Assembly: GCA_029844215.1 (NCBI GenBank)
Contig: CM056730.1
Span: 51,844,924-51,908,923 of the forward strand
Length of the DNA stretch: 64,000 bases
Direction: 5' to 3'
DNA from: Przewalskia tangutica
Taxonomy: Eukaryota; Streptophyta; Magnoliopsida; Solanales; Solanaceae
Numbering within the stretch: the stretch's first letter is position 1; each line of letters begins with the position of its first letter. The notes under the pieces are model-generated. The model did not search any database. It had not been told where the DNA came from and saw only the letters and a list, made by a program, of their open reading frames with translations. Below are positions 22,010-33,223 of the stretch, in pieces. A program made the position numbers and the translations under genes.

Positions 22010-22600
22010 GGTATATCCTTAACCCTCTAGAGTTTTGTATGCTTGTTGATGATGTGTTTAGTGTTATGTTCGGTTAGCTTTGTGCTAAAATGTGATTTAG
22101 GAACTTGGTTAGTGTAGAAGAGTAAGCCTGGGGACGTGGTAAGTGTGAACCTTAGACTATTTCACGATTGAGACCTTAGAGGTAAGGTCGTCTTGAGTAA
22201 AAGATTTATTTCATGTTTGACCCTTATCAGAGTAAGTAGTACGTGGGAAATTATTTGTGTGATAAGTCCATGGGTAGTGTGAGATGGAAGTGGTAGCTTT
22301 CATGACTTGTTTAGGTAAGATTGTTCCGTTTCTAGGAGCAAGAGTTGGCGCGACGGAGGGTCGGGTTGAGGGCGTTTTGCGGGTCAACCCGAGTCTTGCC
22401 AGGTGGGGTCGATTCGGGTGGTCCCGCCAGCGGTGGTAGGTCACGAGGGTGCTAGGCCCGGTTTAGGTGACCATCGTATGAGTTCGTGGATATGTTCGAC
22501 GAAGCGGTTCGTGAAGTCCGGAATGGCCTTAAAGAAGATTGAGGTTAGTAAGATGACCAAGTTTGAGGTAGTGACTCCACGCTTTGAGAACTGGCGATGG
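22010..22600 (+). other. Non-pol module of A
   Basis: This occupies the place of pol. It shares landmark words with D, I and H: CCTTAACCCTCTAGAG, GTTTGACCCTTATC, GTGATAAGTCC, AGATTGTTCCG, GGGTCGGGTTGAGG followed by GTCAACCCG, and GTGGTCCCGCC. I find no protein domain in it. Its origin and role are unknown. Confidence 0.7.
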
Positions 22601-22766
22601 CGATCAAGTATGGCACGTCCTGAGTGACACTAGAACCTCGCGGTAAAGTGACAAAAGTGGTATCGCACGACGAGTAAGGAAGGAAGGGAACGTGTGTTAT
22701 TCGTGGCCAAGCTGTGGCGTTGGCAACTTGTTAGAGGAACTTTATCGATACCCGTCTTGAGAAGGA

Positions 22767-22800
22767 ACATTCGGGACGAATGTTTCTAAGGAGGGGAGAA
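22767..22800 (+). promoter_or_regulatory. A polypurine tract with upstream palindrome
   Basis: Perfect ACATTCGGGACGAATGT at 22767-22783 and purine tract AAGGAGGGGAGAA directly before the 3' LTR. Confidence 0.8.
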
Positions 22801-23231
22801 TGTTATACCCTGTATTTCCTGAGTATATACGTAAGGACGTACGTACGACAATTTGAGATTTAAAGTTTGGCTAGTTTCGAAATTTTGTGCACAACCCCCG
22901 TATAGAATCGTTTTTCGGCGAAACGTTTTACAGAACTTGCGAAGGGAAAATTCCGGCTATGTCGTTTTGTATTTTTGCGGATTTTTCCGAGCGACGGAAC
23001 AATTTTGGTTAACGAGAGGTGACACTTGTCACCCTCAAGTGGACGCCTTAGGGGCGGTTTGGCCTTGGCCGATTGGTGTCATGTTTTGTGCAATGTTTTG
23101 TGCAATGTTTTGTGCAATGTTTTGTGGCTTGTTTTGTGGAGTAGGGACTAGGGGGCACTTGGGCACATCTTGGCCTTACACTTGCCTTGCACATGGCTTA
23201 ATCTTGGCCATTGGTTGGCTTTTGGTTTTCC

Positions 23232-23239
23232 TATAAATA
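23232..23239 (+). promoter_or_regulatory. TATA box, A 3' LTR
   Basis: TATAAATA followed by CCCCCC. Confidence 0.6.
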
Positions 23240-25147
23240 CCCCCCCTTAGTGATGAACTTATTCATCCACTCCTCACTTTGTCTAAGCCTTGAAAACTCT
23301 CCTCCCTCTTGAGTGTTCTCGTCCTAAGCCTCCCTCCCCTTGAGTGGCCTTGTGGTAGAGCCTTCCCTCCCCTTTGAGGTGCTAGTCGTGGTACCCCTAG
23401 CCTAGTTGTTTCAAATATACCCTCCTCGTGGTATTGAAATACTTCTCCAAGTATTGTTATAATTCCCAAAATACCTTATCCTAAACCTAGTTGTATTCCA
23501 AAAGTTACCTCTATACGTAGAGCACGGAAATACTAACTTTTGTCATCTTAGTCTCAAACAGAAACCCTAAGGAAATCTTCATAGCGAGTTGGAGTATTTA
23601 AGTAGAAGTTGGTTAGAACTTCTAAGGGTTGTTTGGAGCGGATTGGAGCGCACGGAGTAGGAGCTAAACCTTGCTCAGGATCGACATTATAACTTGGATA
23701 ATTTTGGGCTTATCGAGGTAAATATTCTTGTCCCCTTGTTGTAATTGGAAATTACATATGGTAGGATTATATAGTTGAGTATACTATATATAGAAATGAA
23801 CATAGCTTTGCGGCAATGTCTTTTGACTTAAGCTCAATATAAAGAAGAGAATCGAATCATATTACATAGGCTGTATGATGAGACTTGTGGTATTCTTGTG
23901 TAGTAGAATTGTATACGTCGGTTAGGCGTATAACCCCCGGTTGGCTTGGTAGCGGCACCGATAGAGAGCGATTTACGCTGTTGCGGGGATGTTGCCGAAT
24001 TTTCGTAGAATATGGAACCGTGCGGTTAGAAGTTAATAGGCGTTTGTGGCCTTATAGGTGGAAGTACTACGAGTAGCGTATTCTACTCGGCGAGTGGAAA
24101 AGGCTAGCCGTTACTGATCGTGGAGCGTTTTGCTTATTGTCGATAATCGTCGCGAGGTATGTGAACCTCTTCCTATACTTCTAGCATGATGCTTTGTAAA
24201 CTATAGTACGGTGACGCATACGTGCTAAATGAGTTGGTTGGTTTAAAACATAGGGTGTTATAATAGCTTTATGGGAAGTTAGTTATAACGACTCTATGTA
24301 GGTAAAAGATTGGTTTATTGATTGTAGAAGTTAAGAGACTTGATCTTGAAAGATAAGAGACTTAACTTGTTTTACTTGGTTATTAACATTTTGTTAAATG
24401 TGTTGTGAAACCTCATTCGCGAGTAATGAGTACTTGGTTTTAAAAAGAATAATGTTTTATTAATTTAGGAAATGAGAATAAGTGTCGAACAAACCACGGG
24501 CGCTTAATAAAGGAAAGTGTATTGACAAATAACTAATTGTTATTAAAACCAAGAGAAACCTCCATCTGCATAGAAGCTAAGATAAGACAAAATTGTATTA
24601 CATTTCCTAGATCATGGTCTTTGTAACAAGATTGTAGTAAACAAGAATAAGCGGCTCACGACAAGAAATATTTTACTCAATTGTTTTAAAAGAGATTAAG
24701 ACTATGAGTTATGAAACCTTTCTAAAATGAGAAACTTGAGCATTTGAAATTAGTCAAACTTGAACGTTTGGAAAATAATGTTGTTACTTGATTTTACAAA
24801 GGGGAGTATTTTGGTTTACTTAAAAAGATAGTCACTCTATTTTATACTACGGGTATTATGTGACTTTTGTGAAAGAAACGGATCCCTTAAAAGGAATTTA
24901 ATGAACGTAGTACTTTAGGGTTAAAACAGGACTTTGATATAAAATGGAAGTACCTTGAGCTGTGTGTAACTTGCCTATGCTTGTTGTTGTGTAACTCGCC
25001 TATGCTTGTTGTGATAGCCTTTGTTGTGCAAGTGTTGATATCAGGTGACTTCTTGGGAAGGAGTGGATCTTTTATAAAAGTCTAGAAGTATGGTAACTTG
25101 CTTGAGCTTGTTTGTGATAGCTTTGGTTGTGCGGTATATTGTTGTTG

Positions 25148-25500
25148 ATGTCCATGGACATGTCTACACCGTCGCAGACCGGGGCATGTGGCCGTACGGC
25201 GGTGGTTGATTACGATATATTGTTATTGTGGTTACATGGACATGTCTACACCGGCGCAGTCCGGCGTGTGGCGTGCGGCGGGGTTGATCACCCAGTATTA
25301 TTGTCGTTAATGTCACATGGACGTGTCTACACCGATGCAGAATTTCGGGGGCATGTGGCCATGGGGCATTGTTATTATTGTTGTTAATGTCACATGGACG
25401 TGTCTACACCGGCGCACTCGGGGGCATGTGGCCATGGGGCATTGTTATTAGTGTTGCATCATGGACATGTCTACACCGATGCAGAATTCCGGGGGCATGC
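25148..25500. repeat. Tandem repeat block, A 3' LTR
   Basis: Five units of the CATGGACATGTCTAC family, sister of 6431-6780. Confidence 0.85.
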
Positions 25501-26125
25501 GGCCATAATGCGAACATGATTGATGTTGTGGGCGTGAGACTCATAGTTATATTTGAGTGATGACTTGAGGGCGTGAGTCCCTGACTTGACATGACTGCTT
25601 TTATGTTGTGAACTGTAGTTTTGTTATCATACATGTCTCCTGTTTTTATATAAGACTGTTATGATTTCATTCTGATATTTTCGATTTCACATACTTGGTA
25701 CTGTTAGATCGACCTCCTTCGGAAGTGCGTTCATGCCGCAGTAGAGTACATCGGTAGTGGATCCTCGCTCATGGATCATTCAACAGTATTGGGAAGCTCC
25801 GTTTCTCGAGGCTTATTCTTTGGTATGTGTTCCACTGAGTTGCGTGTTCTTGTACATTCGTGGTATGGCGGCCTGCACTGTGCCGTCATGGTTGTTGTAA
25901 ATCTTAGAGGTCTGTAGTACTGTTGTGGGCAGGGTTGTAAAAAGGATTAAACTGTTCGGGTTTTATGTATATATACAGAAGGCAACTGTTTTTGGTTGGC
26001 CTGTTTTATGATCATATATCTTGTTTCATGTTTATGTTTTATTTTCCGCTGGTTTTCTCTGATGTTGTATCACTAGGGTGCCCGGGGTAAGGCACCAGTC
26101 ACGGGCCCGGGATCGGGTCGTGACA

Positions 26126-26130
26126 AGTAC
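26126..26130. other. Right target-site duplication of A (AGTAC)
   Basis: Matches 4053-4057; the D LTR resumes here (AGTACCTTGTGTGATTAAC, as at 32005). Confidence 0.85.
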
Positions 26131-27317
26131 CTTGTGTGATTAACTTGATTGTGTTGGTTTGTGATAGCCTTGTAATACTTTCTTGTTGATTTGATAAGTG
26201 AACATGTTAGGATGCTACGTGTGTTAGTATCTCGTGATGTTGTGTAAGGGGGTCATTCTTGTTGTGCTTACGTTGTTAACGTTAAACCCGTTGTACTATT
26301 ATTATATCACATACCCCCTTGACTTGTTATACCGAGGGCTTGCCACCATTGATGCGGGTCTATACGGCCTATGCGGTCTGCGCGACTATGCGGAGCAGCG
26401 GTATGCTCCAGGATTGATCATTCCGGGTGTTTTATCCCGATGCGGGGGATGCCCTATGCGGTCTGTGTGACTATGCGGTCTATGAGACTATGCGGATCGC
26501 GGAGTCCGGGAGAGGTACCGGGGTTAGCCCCGACGCGAGGAATACCTCATGCGGGCCTATGCGTGGCTTTACGCGAGCGGTATGCTTCAGGACTAGACGC
26601 GCACATTGATACTGAGGGCGAGTGGCCAGCTTCGATCATGTGGTGCGGTCTAGAAAGACCTCGTGATACAGTTTATGGCATTGTTGGTACTGTGGGTCTT
26701 AGTAGTCGGTTATGCCTTCGTACTTACCCCGTACGGTTCTATTATGACACAGGTGGGCGTGAGACCCATAGTTATATTTGAGTGATGACTTTGAGGGCAT
26801 GAGTCCCTGACTTAACATGACTGCTTATTTATTGTGAACTGTAGTTTGGTTATCATACATATCTCCTACTTTATATAGACTACTATGATTTCATTTACGA
26901 TTTTCGTTTCACATACTTGGTACTGTTATCGACCTCCTTCGGGCCGCGTTCATGCCGCAGTAAAGGTACACCGATGTTGATCCTCGCTCATAGGTCACGA
27001 TTCAGCGTTTGGGAAGCTCCGTTTCTCGAGGCTTATCTCGTATAGTCCTGTCGTTGTAGTACTTACATTCGTGGGTATGGCGGGCCCCGTCCGTCATTGT
27101 TGAGCAAACTCTTAGAGGTATGTAGTACTTGTGGCGAGTTGTAAAAAGGGTGTAATCGTCTAGTTGTTATTTATATATATGCCGAAGGCAAGTTTTCTCA
27201 TATGAATCGTTTCATATTTCATACTATGTCATGTATTGTTTTATATTCCGCCGATTACTCGATGTTGTGTCACTAGGGTGCCCGGTAGGCACCACCACGC
27301 CCGGTTCGGTCGTGACA
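26131..27317 (+). repeat. D 5' LTR, fragment 2
   Basis: Continues fragment 1 after A. It carries the TATGCGG-type repeat block (26335-26600), the GGGCGTGAGACCCATAG region and U5 up to GGTCGTGACA, followed by the PBS. U5 is shortened relative to the 3' LTR (CTCGATG for CTCTGATG). Confidence 0.88.
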
Positions 27318-27321
27318 AAAG

Positions 27322-27334
27322 TGGTATCGTGAGC
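27322..27334 (+). other. Primer binding site of D
   Basis: TGGTATCGTGAGC after the LTR end; an altered tRNA-iMet site (TGGTATCAGAGC). Confidence 0.7.
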
Positions 27335-27523
27335 GATTAATCCTAAACCGCTTCTGCACCGTATCTAGTAGAGTCTTGATTATCGGTGTGTTGTGCACCA
27401 CACCAATAATCAGGAGGCTATAGGATATTTAGGATTGGTTTCCATTCTTCTCACTCTGAGATCGTGCCTTAGAGCTGTGTTATAAGTTGGACCCCTCTAA
27501 CGTATTTCTTTCCCGTACCTGTT

Positions 27524-28453
27524 ATGCCTCCGCGTAAGGCAACCCGGGCCCAGAAGGGCAAGGCAGCCGAGGGAGCTGCGAGTAAAGTACAGAGGGTTAC
27601 TAGGGCACAGGCCCAATCATCACCTGGGGTGGTGCTTCATTCGGGGAGTTCTGCTACGTCGCTAGCCCCAGCAGAGTTTAGCACGGCGGCAGCAGTTCCT
27701 ACTGCGGCCATGACATTTACGCCTTCAGTTCCACGACCGGGAACAGAGAATATAGATTGCAAAGAAACGACCCTGTTACTAGCTAGGGATTTGGCTACCA
27801 GAGAGTTATGATGTACCGATTAATCACGGGTCTTGATGACTATCTAAGAGAGGGTTGTGCAAGAGTAGCTCTTCAGTCAGGCTTGAGCATGGCCTGTGTA
27901 CAGGCTTACGCGCAGCACACAGAGGAAAGTGGAGATCGACGGATTAACCAAGATCAGCAGAAGAGGGCCAGATCGGCAGGGTCCTTTTGTAACTTTCGAG
28001 GCGAATCGCCTCAGCAGCAGACTGGATATGCGCCCCCGCCGGTGCAGAGTGGTCCTCCACAGGGTTCAGGACGTTCGGGGTATGCAGGAGTTGGTCAAGG
28101 CTCCAGGGCTTCTGGTGCACAGATACACGTAGGTCCAGCCAGCCGGATTCAGTTTTTCCCCAGTGTTCACAGTGTGACAGGCGTCATCCCGGGGAATGTC
28201 ATCTTTTGTTGATGCTTGTTTTACCTGCGGCCGTCAGGGCCATGTGTCGAAAGGATGTCCTAGTAGGAGGGATGCAAGTAGGAGGACTCAGCCTACCAGA
28301 TCAGTTGCGGATTCAGTAGTTCGGAGAGGAAGGGGTGTTAGCCAGAGGAGGCCACCCCCACCTCGGTGTGGCCGTTGTGGTAAGTGTCATTGTGGGGAGT
28401 GTCGTGCTTCTTCGACAGCTTGCTATGCTATGCGCCCAGCAGGGCAGGATTGA
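27524..28453 (+). pseudogene. D gag, best-preserved N-terminus, three frames
   Basis: ATG at 27524 opens 95 codons with a basic N-terminus MPPRKATRAQKGKAAEG. The protein then jumps, after a deletion of much of the capsid core, to TGLDDYLREGCARVALQSGL (from 27808, second frame). Further on it encodes CSQCDRRHPGEC at about 28157-28192 and, in the third frame, CFTCGRQGHVSKGC (CX2CX4HX4C zinc knuckle, about 28217-28258) and a further cysteine-rich CGRCGKCHCGEC before the stop at 28451. It would supply RNA-binding Gag if intact. Compared with I and B, the segment from FYGS to FDSLARY is missing. Confidence 0.85.
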
Positions 28454-28479
28454 TTAGAACGACTAAGGGGAGTGAAGCT

Positions 28480-29030
28480 GTAAATACAGGTAGATCCTTA
28501 ACCCTCTAGAGATTAGTACGTATGATAAGATGAGTATACCTTAAATGTTATGTTCACATAGCATTGTGTAAATTGTGATTACAAATCATGGTTAGTTAAC
28601 CGGGTAAGATTGGGGGATAAAGAAAGTGGGAGCCTTAAAGTTTTATACGTGGAGACCTTAGAGGTAAGGCCATCTCGAGTAAAAGAGGTATTTTATGTTT
28701 GACCCTTATCGGAGTGCATAGTGCACGTGAGATATAGTTGTGTGATAAGTCCCTGAGTGGTATGATATGAAAGAGGGTAGTTGAGCTAAGAAGACCACTA
28801 GGTTTTGTGACTCGATAGTGAGATTGTTCCGGATCGGGGAACAAGAGTTTTGTGCGATAGTGGGTCGGGTTGAGGCCACGCGCGTCAACCCGCTGCTGTT
28901 TGGTGGTGGGGTTTTGTGGTGGTCCCGCCGGTGGTGGGGTCATGAGGTGTTAGGTCCAAGTTTAGTTAACCAACAGACGAGTTCGTGGACGATTCGACCG
29001 ATGGTCGGGCCGATGAGGTCACTCTTGTCT
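28480..29030 (+). other. Non-pol module of D
   Basis: Starts with CCTTAACCCTCTAGAG and shows the same ordered landmarks as in A, I and H, including the GGGTCGGGTTGAGG / GTCAACCCG pair near 28862-28893. No domain recognised. It ends where integrase-like sequence begins. Confidence 0.7.
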
Positions 29031-29720
29031 TTCACCAAGATCGCTTTTACTCGGCAGGTTATGCGAGATGTTATATCAGGAAGGTTGTATGGCTGCACGA
29101 GGTGCCTGCCTTCACCTTATGTCAGGCAGTGGAGCCTAGGTTACGATCGCTTTTCCGAGGTTTTACCAGCAGGTTAGGAACTCAGGAGTCTCGATGTCGA
29201 TTCGCCTCCGGGCCGTTGTTTGACTTCGTGGTAGCTGTGAGGATTGTTGTCTCCTGTTGAGGGAGTGTTTTATAGCTACCATTTCAGTATTCGGATGTCG
29301 CCTTATGAAGCCTTGTAGGGGCGGAAGCGTAAATTGTCGGTCGACTGGTTCGATGTTGGCAAGGTTCAGATAGTTGGTCCATACTAGTTCAGCAGGATGT
29401 GGATAGGGTGAAGCTTATCCAGAAGAGGTGATTGGCAGCTCAGAGTCAACAGAAGTTGTGCGGATATCTGCGATAACGCTTGGAGTTCGTGCCGACGTGG
29501 GTCTTCAAGGTACCACCGGAAGGGTGTGGACGAGATTCGAAACAGAGGAAACTTAGCCCGAGTTACTTGGGCCTTTTCGTGTCATGAAGAATAGGCCAGG
29601 TTGCCTATAGTTAGCATTGTCGTCCGACGTAGGAGGCAGTACGTCCAATCTTTCATGTTGCTATGTTCGGAAGAGTATCAGAGATCCATCCAGAGTATTC
29701 TCAGTTAATGATGATCATTT
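29030..29720 (+). pseudogene. D integrase relic, C-terminal part only
   Basis: It begins in mid-core with SAGYARCYIRKVVWLHEVP (family: YSAE.YARLY...VRLHGVP) and continues with SYHFSIRMSPYEAL and WFDVGKVQIVGP-like segments, a RRLEF-like region and a KGV..R...KLSP.Y-like segment. The first catalytic Asp region (MDFI) is not present upstream, and neither the SDRG nor the AERT motif survives. The same breakpoint is seen in H1-H3. Confidence 0.78.
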
Positions 29721-29918
29721 CGTTTGTAAAGAAAAGGTGCAAAGGGGGTATCTTTTAGCCCTTGGGTGGGAGCTTTTGTAGTGATGGAAGTGATTCCTCG
29801 TGGACTTGGATGTAAGTATTTGCGCGTGTTGTATTGTGGCCAGGTGTGGCATGATTGTTTTCGTTAATATAGCAGTGAAGACTATACTGGCGCATGTTTG
29901 TTTTGAGACTTAGAAGGA

Positions 29919-29952
29919 ATATTCGGGACGAATGTTTCTAAGGAGGGGAGAA
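29919..29952 (+). promoter_or_regulatory. D polypurine tract with upstream palindrome
   Basis: ATATTCGGGACGAATGT (one mismatch in the left arm) then AAGGAGGGGAGAA before the 3' LTR. Confidence 0.75.
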
Positions 29953-30349
29953 TGTTATACCCCGTATTTCCAGAGTATGTACGTGAGGACGTACGTACAA
30001 AAGTTTGAGCCTTAAAGTAGGCAAGGGCCGAAAATTTTGTTCACAACTACCGAAAAGAATCGTTTTTCGACGAAACGTTTTCCAAACTTTGCGAAGGGAA
30101 AAATACGGCTATGTCATTTATTATTTTTGCGGATTTTTCCGAGAGACGAAATATTTTGGACCAACGAGAGGGCGACACTTGTCACCCTCAAGTTGGTGGA
30201 TGTGGGGGAGGCAAGTTGGATGAATTGAAGTCTTGGGTTAGGTAGGATATTTGTGATATTTTTGTGTGGTAGATGGATAAGGTACACATGGGTAAATCCT
30301 CACCCTACACTTGCCTACCACTTGGCTTGATCTTGGCCCTTGGTTGTCC

Positions 30350-30357
30350 TATAAATA
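30350..30357 (+). promoter_or_regulatory. TATA box, D 3' LTR
   Basis: TATAAATA followed by a run of C, about 397 bp into the LTR. Confidence 0.6.
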
Positions 30358-32214
30358 CCCCCCCCCCCCTTTTTTTGAAGACTTCTTCATCCACAAAAAT
30401 CCCTAAGTCTTGAAAACCCTCTCCCTCCCTCTCTATGGTTCGTCCAAGCCTTCCCCCTCCCCCTTTGATTAGGCCTCGCCGGCGGGTACACCCCCTCCTA
30501 GTGGCCTTGGCCGAGAGTACCCCCCCCCCTCTTGAGAGTTGTCTCGTAAAATACTACCCCCCCCACTCTTGGTAGAAATACTCTCCAAGTATAGTTATTA
30601 TTCCAATACCTTGGCCCAAATACCTTGTAGTATTCCAAGGTTACACTTATACTAAAAGTCCAGAAATACTACTATACTTTCCTTCAGTCACTAAACGAAA
30701 CCCTAAGGAAAATCTTCACAGTTGGTTGAAGTATTAGGAAGAAGTTTCGTAGAACTTCTAAGGGTTGTTTGGAGCGGGTTGGAGCACCCGGAGTAGGAGC
30801 TAAACATTGCTCAGGATCGACATTAAACTTGGATAATTTTGGGCTTACCGAGGTAAATAATCCTATCCTTCTATTGTAATTGGAAATTACATACTGTAGT
30901 TGTATAGAAATGAATATAAGATTCATAGAAGAGATTTGAACTGTAATAGAAGGATATTACGTAAAAGACTTGAATCAAATCACATCAAGAATATTAATGT
31001 AGAAGATGGTAGACTAATATAACCTTTATAGGTTGAATGTTCTGCGAGTAGCATGTACTACTTGAAAGGTGGACAAGGCTAGCCGGGTTATAGCCGTGGA
31101 GCGTTTTGCTAATAGTCGATAATCGTCGCGAGGTATGTGATTCTTCCTATCCTCTTGAGCATGATATTTTAAAAGAAATATATATAGTACGGTAGACGTA
31201 CGTGCGTTAACTGAACGTAGTATGGCAATGTCTTTCGACTTAAGCCCGAATAATAAAGAAACCTTTTTGAAAGAAGAGTAATGCTTGGTTTTAAAAGCTT
31301 AAGAGTTATACTAGTTTTATGGGAAGTTAGGTATAACGACTTAAGAGAGATAAAAAGAATGGTTTATTAATTTTAGAAGTTAAGAGACTTGATCTTAAAG
31401 ATAAGAGACTTGACTTAATTGAATTAATATGAATTTTGTTAATAAGTGTGAAACCTCATTCGTGAGTAATGAGTACTTGGTTTTTAAAAAGGGATAATGT
31501 TTCTCGATTTGGAAATCGTAATAAGTATCGAACAAACCATCGCTAATAAAAGGAAATGTATTGAATAATTAAGTATTATTAAAACCAGTAGAAACCTCCA
31601 TCTGCATAGAAGCTAAGATGAGATAAAATGATATTACATTTCCTAGATCATGGCTGCTTTAATAAGATTGTTATAAACAAGAATAACCTACTCACATATA
31701 AGGCATATGTTTCTCAAATCGTTTTAAAGGAGAATTATATCATTAAGTGATTAAAACTATGAACTACGAAACCTTTCGAAAATGAGAAACTTGAGCATTT
31801 GAAATTAGGCAAACTTGAACGTTTGGAAAATAATGTTGTTACTTGATTTGCAAAGGGAAGTGTTTTGGTTTACTTAAAAATATAGTCACTCTACTTTTAT
31901 ACTACGGGTATTGTGTGACTTTTGTGAAAGAAACGGATCTTTTAAAGAGTTAATGTATGAAGTACTTTGAGGATAAACACCCGAACTTGTTAACATAAAG
32001 TAGAAAGTACCTTGTGTGATTAACTTGATTGTGTTGGTTTGTGATAGCCTTGTAATACTTTCTTGTTGATTTGATAAGTGAACATGTTAGGATGCTACGT
32101 GTGTTAGTATCTCGTGATGTTGTGTAAGGGGGCAATTCTTGTTGTGCTTACGTTGTTAAACGTTAAGCCCGTTGTACTGTTATTATATCACATACCCCCT
32201 TGACTTGTTATACC

Positions 32215-32480
32215 GAGGGCTTGCCACCCTTGATGCGGGTCTATACGGCCTATGCGGTCTGCGCGACTATGCGGAGCAGCGGTATGCTCCAGGATTGATC
32301 ATTAAGTGTTTTATCCCGACGCGGATGCCTATGCGATGCGTGTGACTACGCGGTCTATGAGACTATGCGATCGCGGAGTCCAGGAGGGTACCGGGGGTTA
32401 GCTGCCCCCGATGCGAGGAATACCTTATGCGGCCCTATGTGTGGCCTATGCGGAGCAGCGGTATGCTCCAGGACTAGACG
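32215..32480. repeat. TATGCGG-type repeat block, D 3' LTR
   Basis: Recurring CCTATGCGG, GACTATGCG and GAGCAGCGGTATGCTCCAGGA words; the sister block is 26335-26600. GAGCAGCGGTATGCTC is itself a near-palindrome. Confidence 0.75.
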
Positions 32481-33223
32481 CGCACATTGATAATGAGGGC
32501 TAGTGGCCAGCTTCGATCATGTGGTGCGGTCTAGAAAGACCTCGTGATACAGTTTATGGCATTGTTGGTACTGTGGGTCTTAGTAGTCGGCTATGCCTTC
32601 GTACTTACCCCGTACGGTTCTATTATGACACAGGTGGGCGTGAGACCCATAGTTATATTTGAGTGATGACTTTGAGGGCGTGAGTCCCTGACTTAACATG
32701 ATCGCTATTTATCAGGAATCGTAGTTTGGTTATCATACATATCTCCTACTTTATATACACTACAATGATTTCATTTACGTATTTTCGCCACATACTTGGT
32801 ACTGTTATCGACCTCTTCGGGCTGCGTTCATGCCGCAGTAAAGGTACACGATGTTGATCCTCGCTCATAGGGTCACGATTGGCGTTGGGAAGCTCCGTTT
32901 CTCCGGAGGCTTATCTTGGGTATAGTCCCCTGTCGTTGTAGGTACTTACATTCAGGGGTATGGCGGGGCCCTGTCCCGTCATTGTTGATAAAACTCTTAG
33001 AGGTCTGTAGTACTGTTGTGGGCAGAGTTGTAAAAAGGGGTGTAACTGTTCTAGTTGTTATTTATATATATGCCGAAAGGCAAGTTTTCTCATATGAACT
33101 GTTTCATATTTCATACTATGTCATGTATTGTTTTATATTCCGCTGATTACTCTGATGTTGTGTCACTAGGGTGCCCGGGGTAAGGCACCAGTCATGGGCC
33201 CGGGTTCGGGTCGTGACAATAAT

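Larger units (their letters stand above)
4058..26125 (+). mobile_element. A: gag-only non-autonomous LTR retrotransposon, carrying C and B
   Basis: A has a 5' LTR (4058-7368), PBS (7373), internal part 1 (7369-8700), nested solo LTR C with B inside (8701-21953 including the second ATCAC copy), internal part 2 (21954-22800), PPT and 3' LTR (22801-26125). Without the nested DNA its internal region is about 2.18 kb and has a gag relic and a non-pol module but no reverse transcriptase, RNase H or integrase. It is flanked by AGTAC on both sides and sits within the 5' LTR of D. The I element on the right has the same internal plan. Confidence 0.88.
22801..26125 (+). repeat. A 3' LTR
   Basis: 3325 bp, TGTTATACCCTG to GGGTCGTGACA. 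It retains CTCTGATG and CACCAGTCACGGG in U5 where the 5' LTR is shortened, but has shorter C/G runs in U3. TATA at 23232, repeat block at 25148-25500. Confidence 0.9.
27318..29952 (+). mobile_element. D: internal region of a non-autonomous element (gag plus integrase relic)
   Basis: D spans from left of the window to 33218. Its visible parts are the 5' LTR fragments, this 2.64-kb internal region, and the 3' LTR. The internal region has PBS (27322), gag (27524), a non-pol module and a 3' integrase relic; protease, RT and RNase H are absent. The plan is the same as in the H units on the other strand. Confidence 0.87.
29953..33218 (+). repeat. D 3' LTR
   Basis: 3266 bp, TGTTATACCCCGTATTTCC to GGGTTCGGGTCGTGACA. 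TATA at 30350, C-rich leader, TATGCGG-type repeat block 32215-32480, intact U5 foldback. It is the best uninterrupted reference for this LTR subfamily. It is followed by ATAAT, the expected right target duplication, and then by pol sequence of G. Confidence 0.9.

Noticed and set aside
27317..29952. D internal ORF as a host zinc-finger gene
   Set aside because: The CX2CX4HX4C motifs, basic N-terminus, PBS upstream and sister copies in B and I identify it as retroelement Gag.
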